Assembly (NCBI GenBank): GCA_934320655.1
Contig: CAKRFN010000006.1
Span: forward strand, 62,001 to 126,000
DNA length: 64,000 nt
From: an uncultured Eubacterium sp.
GTDB lineage: Bacteria > Bacillota > Clostridia > Lachnospirales > Lachnospiraceae
Direction of reading: 5' to 3'
A model generated the notes under the pieces. That model was not told the origin of the DNA. It did not search any database and saw nothing but the letters and a program-made list of their open reading frames with translations. Both the position numbers and the translations under genes were made by a program. This document shows, piece by piece, positions 43,138 through 52,316 of this stretch; position 1 is the stretch's first letter; every line of letters starts with the position of its first letter.

Positions 43138-44115
43138 TTAGTGCGCCTCTGCTCTCTTCTTTTTGATGATATCTACCATAACCGCACCGATCAATACGAG
43201 TCCGGTAATGATCTGCTGCCAGTTCGCCTGCAGTCCGATGTAAGGAAGTCCGGTCTTTAACAGACAGATAACGAATACACCGATCAGGGAACCTTCTACG
43301 GAACCAGCTCCACCGGTTGCTGATACACCACCGATGATCGCACCGCCGATCGCCTCCAGCTCGAAACCTGCTCCGGTACCGGGCTGTACAGTCGCGAATA
43401 CTGCGGAGTATGCAACTGCTGCGAGTGCTGCGAAGAATCCTGAGATTACATACGCCATTACATGATAGAACTTTACGTTTACACCGGATAATCTGGTTGC
43501 TTCCTTATTACTTCCGATCGCGATCGTGTAACGTCCCATCTTGGTGTGGTTTAACACGAATGCCATGATCGCTACGATGATCAGCATCCAGAGGAAACCA
43601 ATCGGAATCTTTGTTCCGCTCGCTGTGGTGATCTTGAAGATACTTCTGAACCATCCGCCATCAGCTCCGGCTGCCGGCCATGAAATACCGAATCCCTTTG
43701 AGAAGATCGATCCGAGACCACGTGTGATCATACAGGTACACAATGTAGTCAAAAACGGCGGCAGCTCCATGATGGCTACGAGCACACCATTCAGTAATCC
43801 GATCAGGATACCGAGTAAAATCGTTACTAACAGTCCTACTGCTACGGGCATTCCCTTCTGGGTGATCAGATATCCACCGGCAAGTGAATAACAGATCAGT
43901 CCGGTACCGATGGAAAGGTCTACACCGCCGGTAATCAGCGGGAATGTAACACCGATCGACATCAATACAATATAGTAGGAATAATCCAGAATACTCATAA
44001 TTGTTGAGTACTGTCTGAAGTTCTGGCTAATAATACTAAAAAATCCAAATAATACGATGACTACCAGGAGTACGATGAACTTCTGACTTGTAAAAATAGA
44101 TGATTTCTTTTTCAT
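43138..44115 (-). CDS. ABC sugar permease (RbsC-like), second copy
   Basis: A 325-residue membrane protein with 8-10 helices. ITGGVDLSIGTGLI and the coupling motif GSNKEATRLSGVNVKFYHVMAYVISGFFAALA mark the RbsC family. The other permease of the operon (45675-46646) has the same motifs and is related, so the transporter probably has a heterodimeric channel. The start follows the ATPase stop by 15 bases. Confidence 0.92.
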   Translation of the reverse strand: MKKKSSIFTSQKFIVLLVVIVLFGFFSIISQNFRQYSTIMSILDYSYYIVLMSIGVTFPLITGGVDLSIGTGLICYSLAGGYLITQKGMPVAVGLLVTILLGILIGLLNGVLVAIMELPPFLTTLCTCMITRGLGSIFSKGFGISWPAAGADGGWFRSIFKITTASGTKIPIGFLWMLIIVAIMAFVLNHTKMGRYTIAIGSNKEATRLSGVNVKFYHVMAYVISGFFAALAAVAYSAVFATVQPGTGAGFELEAIGGAIIGGVSATGGAGSVEGSLIGVFVICLLKTGLPYIGLQANWQQIITGLVLIGAVMVDIIKKKRAEAH

Positions 44116-44130
44116 TGTCCTCTCTCCTCC

Positions 44131-45627
44131 TTAACCAATCTCTCGTGTTGCCATATTCATGATAACTTCCTGTGTTGCCTCTTCGATTCTGACCTCACCG
44201 GTCTTTCTGCCTTCACACATTATCACGATACGATCACTCATTCGTAAAATCTCAGTCATTTCTGAGGAGATCATAATGATGGACTTTCCTTCGCTTGCCA
44301 GCTTGTTCATCAATTTGTAAATCTCGTTTTTCGCTCCGACATCAATACCACGTGTCGGCTCATCGAAGATCAGAATATCACAGTCATTGATCAGCCATTT
44401 TGCGATAACGACCTTCTGCTGGTTACCACCGGACAGGTTGACTACCAACTGATCCACACTCGGTGTCTTTGTCGCAAGTGATTCTACATATTCCTGAGCG
44501 ACCTTCTTCTCAGCACGCTTGTTGATGAAAAGTCCTGACATGTAGTTCTGCAGGCATGCCATTGTGGAGTTCTCAGCAACCGTCTTCTGTACAACGATTC
44601 CGTAACGCTTACGGTCCTCAGACAGATATCCGATACCGCACCGAACCGCATCCTGCGGTGAGTTGATCGTTACCTTCTCGCCATTGATATAAATATCTCC
44701 GCTCTCCTTGGGGTCTGCACCGAAGATCGCACGTGCGGTCTCTGTACGGCCTGCTCCCATCAATCCGGAGAATCCTAAGATCTCGCCCTTGCGAAGCTCG
44801 AAGCTGACATCCTGTACCATTCTGCCTGCGTTCAGATGCTCCACCTTCAATACAACCGGCGCATCTGCGGGAACTGCACTCTGTGTCTTCGGGTCTTCGT
44901 AAATGACACGGCCAACCATCATGTTGATAATATCGTCCTTGGTACACTCGTTTGTGATCAATGTACCTACATATGTACCATCTCGCATGACTGTTACGCG
45001 GTCTGTGATGACCTTGATCTCATCCATACGGTGTGAGATGTATACGATACCGAGATTCTGTTCGCGCAGATCACGGATGATCTTGAACAGCTCCTCGATC
45101 TCTGACTCTGTCAGCGCTGCGGACGGCTCGTCGAAGATAATGACCTTTGCCTCATGGGAGATTGCCTTTGCGATCTCACACATCTGCTGCTTGCCGACGG
45201 TCAGATCTGACATCGTCTCAGACGGATCAATATCAATATGCAGCTTCTCGAATAACTTTTTTGCTTCCTCATTCATCTTCTTATCATCGATCTTGACACC
45301 CTTCTTGAACTCGCGACCGATAAAGATGTTCTGTGCTACGGTCAGATGACCGAGCATGTTCAGCTCCTGATGCACAATGACTACGCCTGCATCCTGTGCT
45401 TCTCTTGTATTATGGAACTCTACTTCTTTTCCTTCAAATGTAATGCTGCCGGAATCCTTTGTGTAGATACCTGTCAGCACCTTCATCAAAGTAGATTTAC
45501 CAGCTCCGTTCTCTCCCATCAACGCATGTACTTCGCCGCGTTTTACCTCGAAGTTTACATGATCGAGTGCATGAACACCGGGGAAAGACTTATCAATATC
45601 TTTCATCGTTAAGATTACTTCACCCAT
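44131..45627 (-). CDS. ABC sugar transporter ATPase with two ATP-binding domains (RbsA-like)
   Basis: A 498-residue protein with two tandem ABC domains. Domain 1 has Walker A GENGAGKS, signature-like LTVGKQQ and Walker B IIFDEPSAAL. Domain 2 has LSGGNQQK and LIFDEPTRGIDVGAKNEIY; its Walker A is degenerate (GLMGAGRTE), as usual in RbsA/MglA proteins. It drives uptake through the two permeases encoded on either side. Confidence 0.95.
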   Translation of the reverse strand: MGEVILTMKDIDKSFPGVHALDHVNFEVKRGEVHALMGENGAGKSTLMKVLTGIYTKDSGSITFEGKEVEFHNTREAQDAGVVIVHQELNMLGHLTVAQNIFIGREFKKGVKIDDKKMNEEAKKLFEKLHIDIDPSETMSDLTVGKQQMCEIAKAISHEAKVIIFDEPSAALTESEIEELFKIIRDLREQNLGIVYISHRMDEIKVITDRVTVMRDGTYVGTLITNECTKDDIINMMVGRVIYEDPKTQSAVPADAPVVLKVEHLNAGRMVQDVSFELRKGEILGFSGLMGAGRTETARAIFGADPKESGDIYINGEKVTINSPQDAVRCGIGYLSEDRKRYGIVVQKTVAENSTMACLQNYMSGLFINKRAEKKVAQEYVESLATKTPSVDQLVVNLSGGNQQKVVIAKWLINDCDILIFDEPTRGIDVGAKNEIYKLMNKLASEGKSIIMISSEMTEILRMSDRIVIMCEGRKTGEVRIEEATQEVIMNMATREIG

Positions 45628-45674
45628 TGTCTTACCTTTACCTTTCTGTATGTATCTGCCCTGCTTGCTTGCAA

Positions 45675-46646
45675 TTAGTTCTTTCTGCGTCTTGCAACTA
45701 CGTCTGCGTATACCGCTACGATTACGATCAGACCTGTGATGATCAACTGGTAGTTCTTATTGATACCAAGCGCCAGAATACCTTCCTGTAAAAGTGAGAT
45801 AATGAATACACCAATGACTGTTCCGCCGATGGACGCCAGACCACCTGCCATGGAAGTTCCACCCATTACACAGCCTGCAATCGCCTCGTTGTTGTACTGA
45901 TCGCCGTAACCGGGCTGTACTGTGGTATATGCTCCTACGAAGAAGATCGCTGCGATACCTACTAAGATTCCACAGATCACGTATGAGAGCATCTCCCATT
46001 TCTTTACATTTACACCTGAAAGGCGAACCGCTTCTTTATTGCTTCCAAGGCTTAAGATATAACGACCTGCCTTTGTGTTATTCAGAATCATCGAACAGAT
46101 CACTGCCGCTGCGAGGAAGATCACCAGACCTACCGGGAAGTTTCCTACTTTTACCAGCTTTCTGAACCAGCCAGTTGCCTCTGCCGCCTGCGGCCAGCTC
46201 ACTGACTGTGTCTTGGTAAATACGGATGCAAGACCCTTTGCAATGTTCATGCTCGCCATCGATACGATGAATGGCGGCACCGTCCAGTATGCTACCAGAT
46301 ATCCGTTGAAACATCCGAACACGAATCCTACCAGAATACTGATTACCAGACATACGGCTGTCGGCATTCCGTAGCTCGTCAGGCAATAGCCTGCGATCAA
46401 TGCTGCACAGAACATTACCGGTCCGATCGAGAAGTCGATGCCTCCGGTCGCGATAACAAAGGTAACACCCAGTGCTAAAAATCCTAAAAAGTATGCATAG
46501 TTTAATGCGCTCAGGATACGGGGCAGACCCGCAAATCCTTTCGATGTCACGCTAAAGAGTATGTACATAAGGATCAGTACACCACATAGCACAATTCTGT
46601 TAAATCCGATTTTTTTCACGATTGGATTTTGTTTTATCTTTTCCAA
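45675..46646 (-). CDS. ABC sugar permease (RbsC-like), first copy
   Basis: A 323-residue membrane protein. I chose the TTG at 46646, which has GGGAGG 7 bases upstream. IATGGIDFSIGPVMF and GSNKEAVRLSGVNVKKWEMLSYVICG are RbsC motifs. It is the promoter-proximal gene of the transporter operon. Three LacI-type operators and a clear promoter lie just upstream, so control by the adjacent LacI regulator is expected. Confidence 0.9.
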   Translation of the reverse strand: MEKIKQNPIVKKIGFNRIVLCGVLILMYILFSVTSKGFAGLPRILSALNYAYFLGFLALGVTFVIATGGIDFSIGPVMFCAALIAGYCLTSYGMPTAVCLVISILVGFVFGCFNGYLVAYWTVPPFIVSMASMNIAKGLASVFTKTQSVSWPQAAEATGWFRKLVKVGNFPVGLVIFLAAAVICSMILNNTKAGRYILSLGSNKEAVRLSGVNVKKWEMLSYVICGILVGIAAIFFVGAYTTVQPGYGDQYNNEAIAGCVMGGTSMAGGLASIGGTVIGVFIISLLQEGILALGINKNYQLIITGLIVIVAVYADVVARRRKN

Positions 46647-46692
46647 TTTTCTTCCTCCCAACTAAAGTTTTTTGTGTTGGCGTAATTTAGGA

Positions 46693-46771
46693 TGAAACGT
46701 TTCACCCTTTGAGTAACCTTATTATCCACCCTAAACGTTTCATTGTCAATTCTTATGAATGGAACGTTTCA
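46693..46771 (-). promoter_or_regulatory. promoter and three LacI-type operators of the ABC operon
   Basis: On the minus strand TTGACA (46744-46749) and GATAAT (46721-46726) are 17 bases apart. TGAAACGTTTCA, a perfect palindrome, lies at 46693-46704 downstream of the -10. Close variants sit between the promoter boxes (46731-46742) and upstream (46760-46771). The centre AACGTT is typical of LacI/GalR sites. Binding at the central site would block RNA polymerase. Confidence 0.85.
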
Positions 46772-46820
46772 GAAAAAAGATGGTACAATAGTCACCCTGC
46801 CATTGAATCCGTCATTCCCC

Positions 46821-47819
46821 TTACAACGGCTTGATCGAGTTTCCCTCACGCATTGTTGTCCCCATACTGAACTCAATCGGCGGTCGTTCTCCCGGCTCTG
46901 TAATCTGCCCAAGCACCAGTTCTACTGCCTGTTCACAGATCTCCTTCATCGGCTGTACGACCATGCACAGTTTGGGTTTCACCACATGAGACATGATCAG
47001 GTCATCAAAGCCCATCATGGAAATATCTTCCGGACAATCATAGGACGATTCGTTCACCGCCATGACCGCTCCGAGTGATGTCTCGTAGTTCGTCATAAGC
47101 ACCGCAGTCGGACGGTCCTCCAGCTCGAGCAGTTTCTGCATGCTCTCATGTCCAAACTCGATCGTATGTGCCCCTATCCTGCAATAGTCCTCCAGCACTT
47201 CCAATCCAGCCTGTTCCATCGCCTCAAGATAGCCCTTGTAGCGCTCCCAGCCCGTATATTCCACGTGTGAAGCAATGATCGCGATCTTTTTGTGTCCATA
47301 CGAGAGCAGATGGTTGGTCGCCCGGTATGCCGCCATCCGGTTGTCGATCTTGACACAGTCAAAATCGGACACCTCGAAGGATCGGTCCATCAGTACCACC
47401 GGCACTTTCTTCTCCTCTGCAGGGAGCAGGAAATCCTCCTTGCGCGCCACCGGAATAATGATGATTCCGTCTACTTTCTTATTTAGAAGGAATCGTACAT
47501 TATCCGCCTCGATCTTCTCATCGTTACAGGAATCGCAGACAAGCAGCGCATAGCCCGACTTGCGCAGGAAATCACCTACGTGCCGGATCAATACACCGGA
47601 AAACATACTCTCAATATCATATACAATCATTCCGACTGTATTCGTCCTATTTGTCACCAGCCCCCTCGCGATCTCGTTCACCTCATAGTGCAGATCTTTG
47701 ATTGCTGCCTCGATCTTCTCCCGGTTCTCCGGTAGCACATTTTTCCCATTGAGGTACTTTGAGATCGTTGCCAGTGATAGTCCTGTCTGATTTCTGATAT
47801 CCCGTATTGTAGCCGCCAT
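46821..47819 (-). CDS. LacI-family repressor
   Basis: A 332-residue regulator. The ATG at 47819 has AAAGGA upstream and starts MAATIRDIRNQTGLSLATISKYLNGKNVLPENREKIEAA, a LacI helix-turn-helix with hinge. A periplasmic-binding-type effector domain follows (TVGMIVYDIESMFSGVLIRHVGDFLRKSGYALLVCDS through YDCPEDISMMGFDDL). It is directly upstream of the transporter genes with three palindromic operators between, so it probably represses them until the imported sugar is present. Confidence 0.92.
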   Translation of the reverse strand: MAATIRDIRNQTGLSLATISKYLNGKNVLPENREKIEAAIKDLHYEVNEIARGLVTNRTNTVGMIVYDIESMFSGVLIRHVGDFLRKSGYALLVCDSCNDEKIEADNVRFLLNKKVDGIIIIPVARKEDFLLPAEEKKVPVVLMDRSFEVSDFDCVKIDNRMAAYRATNHLLSYGHKKIAIIASHVEYTGWERYKGYLEAMEQAGLEVLEDYCRIGAHTIEFGHESMQKLLELEDRPTAVLMTNYETSLGAVMAVNESSYDCPEDISMMGFDDLIMSHVVKPKLCMVVQPMKEICEQAVELVLGQITEPGERPPIEFSMGTTMREGNSIKPL

Positions 47820-47968
47820 ATGCTGTCCTTTCTGTTTCATGTGTTGAACATTTCCGCGAAACGGTACGCTCTTGTTCGTTTTTTATTATAACATTGGAAA
47901 ATGGTTTGAAAAGTGATATAATAGTAAAAAATATTGTAAAATATTCACCCATTCGACAAGGAGCGCAC

Positions 47969-48820
47969 ATGAAGTACATCGACTATAAAGAGCAGCGTAA
48001 ACACGGAACGTTTAATTTTCCGATCGCATTTTACCACGAACAACCGCGCAGTCCGCGCTATCACATGACCTATCACTGGCACACCGAGTATGAAATTGTC
48101 CGGATCATTTCCGGCAGCTTTCATCTGACGATCAACAATGAAACAAAGGTATACCACGCAGGCGATGTCATATTTATCACAGACGGCGAGCTACACGGTG
48201 GTACGCCGATCGACTGCGTCTACGAATGTATCGTGTTCGACCTGCAGATCCTCATGCGGAACAACCACGCCTGCGCAAAAATCATTCAGGACATCACAGA
48301 CCACAAGATTCTGATCCACACCCTGCTCTCTGCGCATGACGACAGTGTCCGTGAGCTTGTTCACCAGCTCAGCCGCGCGCTCTCGTCCCGCTCGACCGGA
48401 TATGAGTTCAAGGTGCAGGGCTATCTCTATGAGCTGATCGGTATTATCTTGGAAAAGCACTTATACGAGCAGAACAAGGACGATGCGGTTGCAAACGAAC
48501 GGTTGAATTCGATCAAGAATGTACTTGCCTATATCTCCGAGAATTATTATAATAGCATCAAGCTCGAGCATCTCGCCAAGATCGCCGGCATGAATGAAAA
48601 ATATTTCTGCCGCTATTTCCGGAGTATGACCGAACGCACACCGATCGATTATCTGAACTATTACCGGATCGAATGTGCCTGTGAGATGCTCTCGACGAAG
48701 GACATCTCGATCAAGGAGGTTGCTCTTTCGTGCGGTTTCAACGACGAGAGCTACTTTATCAAGACGTTCCACAAATACAAGGGCATCACGCCCAAGCAGT
48801 TTACAACGTCAGAGTTTTAA
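47969..48820 (+). CDS. AraC-family regulator
   Basis: A 283-residue protein. The ATG at 47969 has AAGGAG 6-7 bases upstream. An N-terminal cupin sensing domain (YHWHTEYEIVRIISGSFHLTINNETKVYHAGDVIFITDGELHGG) precedes a C-terminal double helix-turn-helix (IKLEHLAKIAGMNEKYFCRYFRSMTERTPIDYLNYYRIECACEML, IKEVALSCGFNDESYFIKTFHKYKGITPKQF). It is divergent from the lacI-type gene and may regulate sugar use together with it. Effector unknown. Confidence 0.92.
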   Translation: MKYIDYKEQRKHGTFNFPIAFYHEQPRSPRYHMTYHWHTEYEIVRIISGSFHLTINNETKVYHAGDVIFITDGELHGGTPIDCVYECIVFDLQILMRNNHACAKIIQDITDHKILIHTLLSAHDDSVRELVHQLSRALSSRSTGYEFKVQGYLYELIGIILEKHLYEQNKDDAVANERLNSIKNVLAYISENYYNSIKLEHLAKIAGMNEKYFCRYFRSMTERTPIDYLNYYRIECACEMLSTKDISIKEVALSCGFNDESYFIKTFHKYKGITPKQFTTSEF

Positions 48821-48835
48821 GGAGGATCTACCACT

Positions 48836-49393
48836 ATGAACCTGAAAAAGAGAATTTTGTCGCTGTGTCTGGCGGCATCACTGACCGCCTGTCTGTTCGC
48901 CGGATGCGGCAGCAAGGGCAGCGACAGCCAGCCCGATTGCCCGTTTTCTGAGCTGAAATGGTCGAGCAGTGTCAAAGACATGGAAAAAGCAGAAGGCACA
49001 GACTACGAGACCTACGATTCGGTCTACGGCGGCACGACATATACCTATCCCAAAGAGTTCAAGGGTTCTGCCGGTACGGTAAAATACATGTTTGATGATA
49101 AAGACCGCCTTGCCGGTATCGCATGGGCATACGGCTCCGAGGATGCCGATGAGCTGTACGGTCTGTATGACGATATTCACAAGGATCTGGTTGGCACCTA
49201 CGGCGACAGCGGCTACAACACCGACAAGGAGACGAACTACGGTGATGTCTGGTATCGGAGCGAGGGCAATATCATCATCAGCACGATGATGACAAACAGC
49301 CAGAAAGCATTACAGTATTCCTATCTCAGCCCCGAACAGTCCACGGACGCTGCCGACAAATACAGCAGCGATAAACCCGATTTGATTCAGTAA
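48836..49393 (+). CDS. uncharacterised lipoprotein
   Basis: A 185-residue predicted lipoprotein with lipobox LFAGCG (Cys about 23). The mature part has FSELKWSSSVKDMEKAEGTDYETYDSVYGGTTYTYP, a motif often seen in small secreted Firmicutes proteins that track hydrolase-like folds, but I do not recognise a family. AAGGAGG precedes the ATG, 15 bases after the araC-type gene, so they are likely cotranscribed. A terminator follows. Confidence 0.7.
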   Translation: MNLKKRILSLCLAASLTACLFAGCGSKGSDSQPDCPFSELKWSSSVKDMEKAEGTDYETYDSVYGGTTYTYPKEFKGSAGTVKYMFDDKDRLAGIAWAYGSEDADELYGLYDDIHKDLVGTYGDSGYNTDKETNYGDVWYRSEGNIIISTMMTNSQKALQYSYLSPEQSTDAADKYSSDKPDLIQ

Positions 49394-49417
49394 TATATAT
49401 CATATATGTCCTTTTCC

Positions 49418-49455
49418 AAAAAAGCAGACGCGACCACGATCGCGCCTGCTTTTTT
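49418..49455. terminator. bidirectional terminator
   Basis: AAAAAAGCAG with GCG pairs with CGC and CTGCTTTTTT. It lies between the lipoprotein gene and the convergent Nudix gene. Confidence 0.85.
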
Positions 49456-49465
49456 CGTCTGTATA

Positions 49466-49972
49466 CTATTCAAAGATCTGTTTGATGCTGTCATAGTGCA
49501 GAAAAATCCCCTGCTGCGCAAACGCGCGGATCTCATCCACGGTCGCCAGCATCCAGCCGTCTGTTTCCTCCTCCTGCAAGTGCAGGTCATGTTCAGTGAA
49601 CGCCCCTGTAAAACGGTACACATCGACAAAGTAGTTGTCCTTTTCCTCGGGATTGTCCCTGCGGTACGTGAACGCATAGCCGCCATCCCAGCCGGATACG
49701 TCAAGCCCGGTCTCCTCACGCACCTCCCGAAGTACCGCCTGCTGTGAAGTCTCTCCCGCCATGACACCGCCGCCGGATACTTCCCACCAGCCTGCTGCCC
49801 ATGATTTTGTCTGTACCCGTTTCGTGATCAGATAGCGCCCGTCCGTATGCCGGATGACTCCCAGCACCGTCAAATGATAGTCGCCCGGCTGCATATTCCA
49901 GTCATTGCGTTTCATCGTTCTTCCGGTAAGCTGTTTGTTTTCATCATAAATATCCCATATCTCGTTTTTCAT
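49466..49972 (-). CDS. Nudix hydrolase
   Basis: A 168-residue protein. The Nudix box GVMAGETSQQAVLREVREETGLD (GX5EX7REUXEEXGU) is complete at about residues 73-95. The N-terminal EIWDIYDENKQLTGRTMKR resembles the IDI-like subgroup, which includes isopentenyl diphosphate isomerases and YfcD-type pyrophosphatases; key IDI residues were not verified, so a housecleaning pyrophosphatase is more likely. It is monocistronic. Confidence 0.9.
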   Translation of the reverse strand: MKNEIWDIYDENKQLTGRTMKRNDWNMQPGDYHLTVLGVIRHTDGRYLITKRVQTKSWAAGWWEVSGGGVMAGETSQQAVLREVREETGLDVSGWDGGYAFTYRRDNPEEKDNYFVDVYRFTGAFTEHDLHLQEEETDGWMLATVDEIRAFAQQGIFLHYDSIKQIFE

Positions 49973-50009
49973 CTGTCCAAATCTCTCCTATCCCGATTGT
50001 CGCTGCGGA

Positions 50010-51599
50010 TCACAGCCATTTCATCAATATCTCCTGTATGCGCTTCAGCTCCAGCGGCTTTGCCACATGATCGTCCATGCCCGCCTGCATCGCCTCACGC
50101 ACATCCTCATCGAGTGCGAGTGCTGTCATTGCGACGATCGGAAGCCGTTTGACATCCGCCCTGTCCAGTCCGCGGATCATACGTGTCGCGATGTAACCGT
50201 CCATCACCGGCATCTGCACATCCATCAAAACCATCTGATAATAGTCTTCCGGCGACTCAGCGATCCGCATCACAGCCTGCTGCCCGTTTTCCGCATAATC
50301 GACCCTGATTCCGGTCAGCCCGAACAGCTCCTGCACGATCTCACGGCTCAGTTCATTATCCTCCGCGAGCAGAATCCGTTTATTCTCGTAGTTTTCCTTC
50401 CGGAAATCCTCGATATGTACTTCTTTTTTGGCAGGATGCAGCGCATTCTCCCCGCCGTGCTTTTGCAGCTTGAGATGCACCGTCACGACAATGCGCGTGC
50501 CGCTCTCCGGCTCACTCGTCATCTCAATCGTGCCATTCATCAACTGCACGATATTCTTCACCAGCGCCAATCCGAGTCCCATGCCCTCAATCTCTCCGGC
50601 TCTGCGGTCTTCCCAGACACGCACGAACGGCTCAAAGATCTGCTCCGCCGCCTCTTTGCTCATACCGATGCCATTATCCTCAAACACAAACTCATATTTG
50701 CCCGCAAAGCGTAGCTCCGACGAAAGTTCTCTGATCGTCACACGGATCTGTCCGCCCTTTGGCGTATATTTGATCGAGTTTTCTATAATATTTGAAAAAA
50801 TCGCCTGCACGCGCTCCGGCGCACCGATCACATAATCATGCTGTACATCCTTTGTCTCCACGGTCAGGCGGTGCTGTCTCGCCTGCGCCATCGGGCGCAG
50901 CAGATCGACCGCATGGGAAATTGTATCCGTCAGCCGGAAATTCTCCTCGGTCAGATCCAGCCGACCGGACTCCAGCATACTCATATCGAGCACATCATCC
51001 AGCATGTCCAATAACTGTTTCCCTGATTTATCGATCTTGCCGAGCGCATCGAGTACACGCTCCTTCTCATCAATATGCAGCTCTGCCACGGTCGCCATTC
51101 CGATAATGCCATTCATCGGCGTGCGGATTTCATGTGAGATACGGGTCAAAAACGTCCGTTTTGCCGCGCTCGCCAGATCTGCCCGCTCCGATTCGAGCGA
51201 CAACAGCTCCTGTTGGTTCTCCAACTGCTGCAAATGCTGTGCGAGCACCTGCGCCGTCCGGTCAACGTTGACACCGAGCCTTGAAAGCTCCGGCATGGAT
51301 GCGCCACATCCGGACGTATCTGTCAGTGGCTCTCCCTCCGACAGCTTCGCCATCGCCTCGTCCAGTTTTTTTACAGGAGCCGTAATCGTCCAATGTATAT
51401 ACACGGCGGTCAGCAATCCTGCTATGACCAACGCAAGTGCCGTGATCCCGAACAGACACCACAAAATACGCTGCATCTCGTGCTCCGGCTGCAACTCCAT
51501 CTGACCAATCACATGTATTGCCAGCTCCGCAACAGCCACCCAGCCCGCAAATGCGATCACGACAAGCATCGCAATATAACTGTTGATTCTTTTCTTCAT
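50010..51599 (-). CDS. hybrid sensor histidine kinase
   Basis: A 529-residue membrane kinase. Two helices (about 9-27 and 45-67) enclose only some 17 outside residues, so it likely senses at the membrane. A HAMP-like segment and coiled coil lead to HisKA (SHEIRTPMNGIIGM, phospho-His), an ATPase domain (NIIENSIKYTPKGG, FEDNGIGMSKE, GMGLGLALVKNI) and a C-terminal receiver (LLAEDNELS, MVLMDVQMPVMDG with acceptor Asp, AMTA, KPLE). No His-phosphotransfer domain or separate regulator adjoins it. Confidence 0.92.
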   Translation of the reverse strand: MKKRINSYIAMLVVIAFAGWVAVAELAIHVIGQMELQPEHEMQRILWCLFGITALALVIAGLLTAVYIHWTITAPVKKLDEAMAKLSEGEPLTDTSGCGASMPELSRLGVNVDRTAQVLAQHLQQLENQQELLSLESERADLASAAKRTFLTRISHEIRTPMNGIIGMATVAELHIDEKERVLDALGKIDKSGKQLLDMLDDVLDMSMLESGRLDLTEENFRLTDTISHAVDLLRPMAQARQHRLTVETKDVQHDYVIGAPERVQAIFSNIIENSIKYTPKGGQIRVTIRELSSELRFAGKYEFVFEDNGIGMSKEAAEQIFEPFVRVWEDRRAGEIEGMGLGLALVKNIVQLMNGTIEMTSEPESGTRIVVTVHLKLQKHGGENALHPAKKEVHIEDFRKENYENKRILLAEDNELSREIVQELFGLTGIRVDYAENGQQAVMRIAESPEDYYQMVLMDVQMPVMDGYIATRMIRGLDRADVKRLPIVAMTALALDEDVREAMQAGMDDHVAKPLELKRIQEILMKWL

Positions 51600-51686
51600 C
51601 CCGCTTCCCCCATAGTCCCCGCCCATGGTACGGGCAGTTTCCTCAATAAATATATCTTAGCACAGCTTTTCGGGGCATACAAGGCT

Positions 51687-52316
51687 TTACGAAAATGCGG
51701 AGCGGATGCGCGCCACGCGCTGCGCAAACTGCCCGTAAAAATCCTGCGCCGGATCATACGGATTGAGATAAAAGGTCTGTAACAGGTACAGATTCAGTTG
51801 TTTTGCCGATTCTTCCTGCGCCCCTGCAAGCAGCTCCAGCATCTCCTTGCGGAAATCGTGCCATTCCTTGACAAAATCATGGTAGGCTGCTGCCGGTTCG
51901 ATCCCGATCCACCTGCTGACACGCACTTTGGAACGCTGGTGGTTCTCACAGGCATCCTCCAGCAGAAAATACGTCATTTCCGACTCCGTAAAATTCCGGC
52001 CGAGCGGAAACAGCCGGCAGATCCCCGGCCGGTACGCATGGATCGTACAACGTCCCTCTCTACTTAAAAACGAACAGCCTCCGGTCTGTGCATTCATTTG
52101 CAGATGCGGCAGGATCATCCCCTCCCACACAGTAAGTGCGACCGTGCCGTCCTGAAGCAGTCCGGCAATTGGTTTTCCCTCCCGCTGCAACTGCCATGCA
52201 TCGTAGGGGTCGAGTCTGATCGAGTCGCCCATGTCCCGACAGCAGGAGCTGCAACCGTGGCAGTCATGGCAGTCCACACGCACGAGATCGTTTGGTTTAT
52301 ATAACATCAGTTCCAT
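51687..52316 (-). CDS. YkgJ-family cysteine-cluster protein
   Basis: A 209-residue protein. The ATG at 52316 has GGAGG 7 bases upstream and overlaps the end of the anti-sigma gene by 10 bases. Cysteine motifs DCHDCHGCSSCC, GGCSFLSREGRCTIHAYRPGICRLFP match the YkgJ (zinc or iron-sulfur) family. Function in this family is not settled. Overlap suggests co-expression with the sigma/anti-sigma pair upstream. Confidence 0.85.
   Translation of the reverse strand: MELMLYKPNDLVRVDCHDCHGCSSCCRDMGDSIRLDPYDAWQLQREGKPIAGLLQDGTVALTVWEGMILPHLQMNAQTGGCSFLSREGRCTIHAYRPGICRLFPLGRNFTESEMTYFLLEDACENHQRSKVRVSRWIGIEPAAAYHDFVKEWHDFRKEMLELLAGAQEESAKQLNLYLLQTFYLNPYDPAQDFYGQFAQRVARIRSAFS

Noticed and set aside
45346..45791. 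Plus-strand frames across the ABC operon
   Set aside because: Antisense shadows of rbsA- and rbsC-like genes without start signals.
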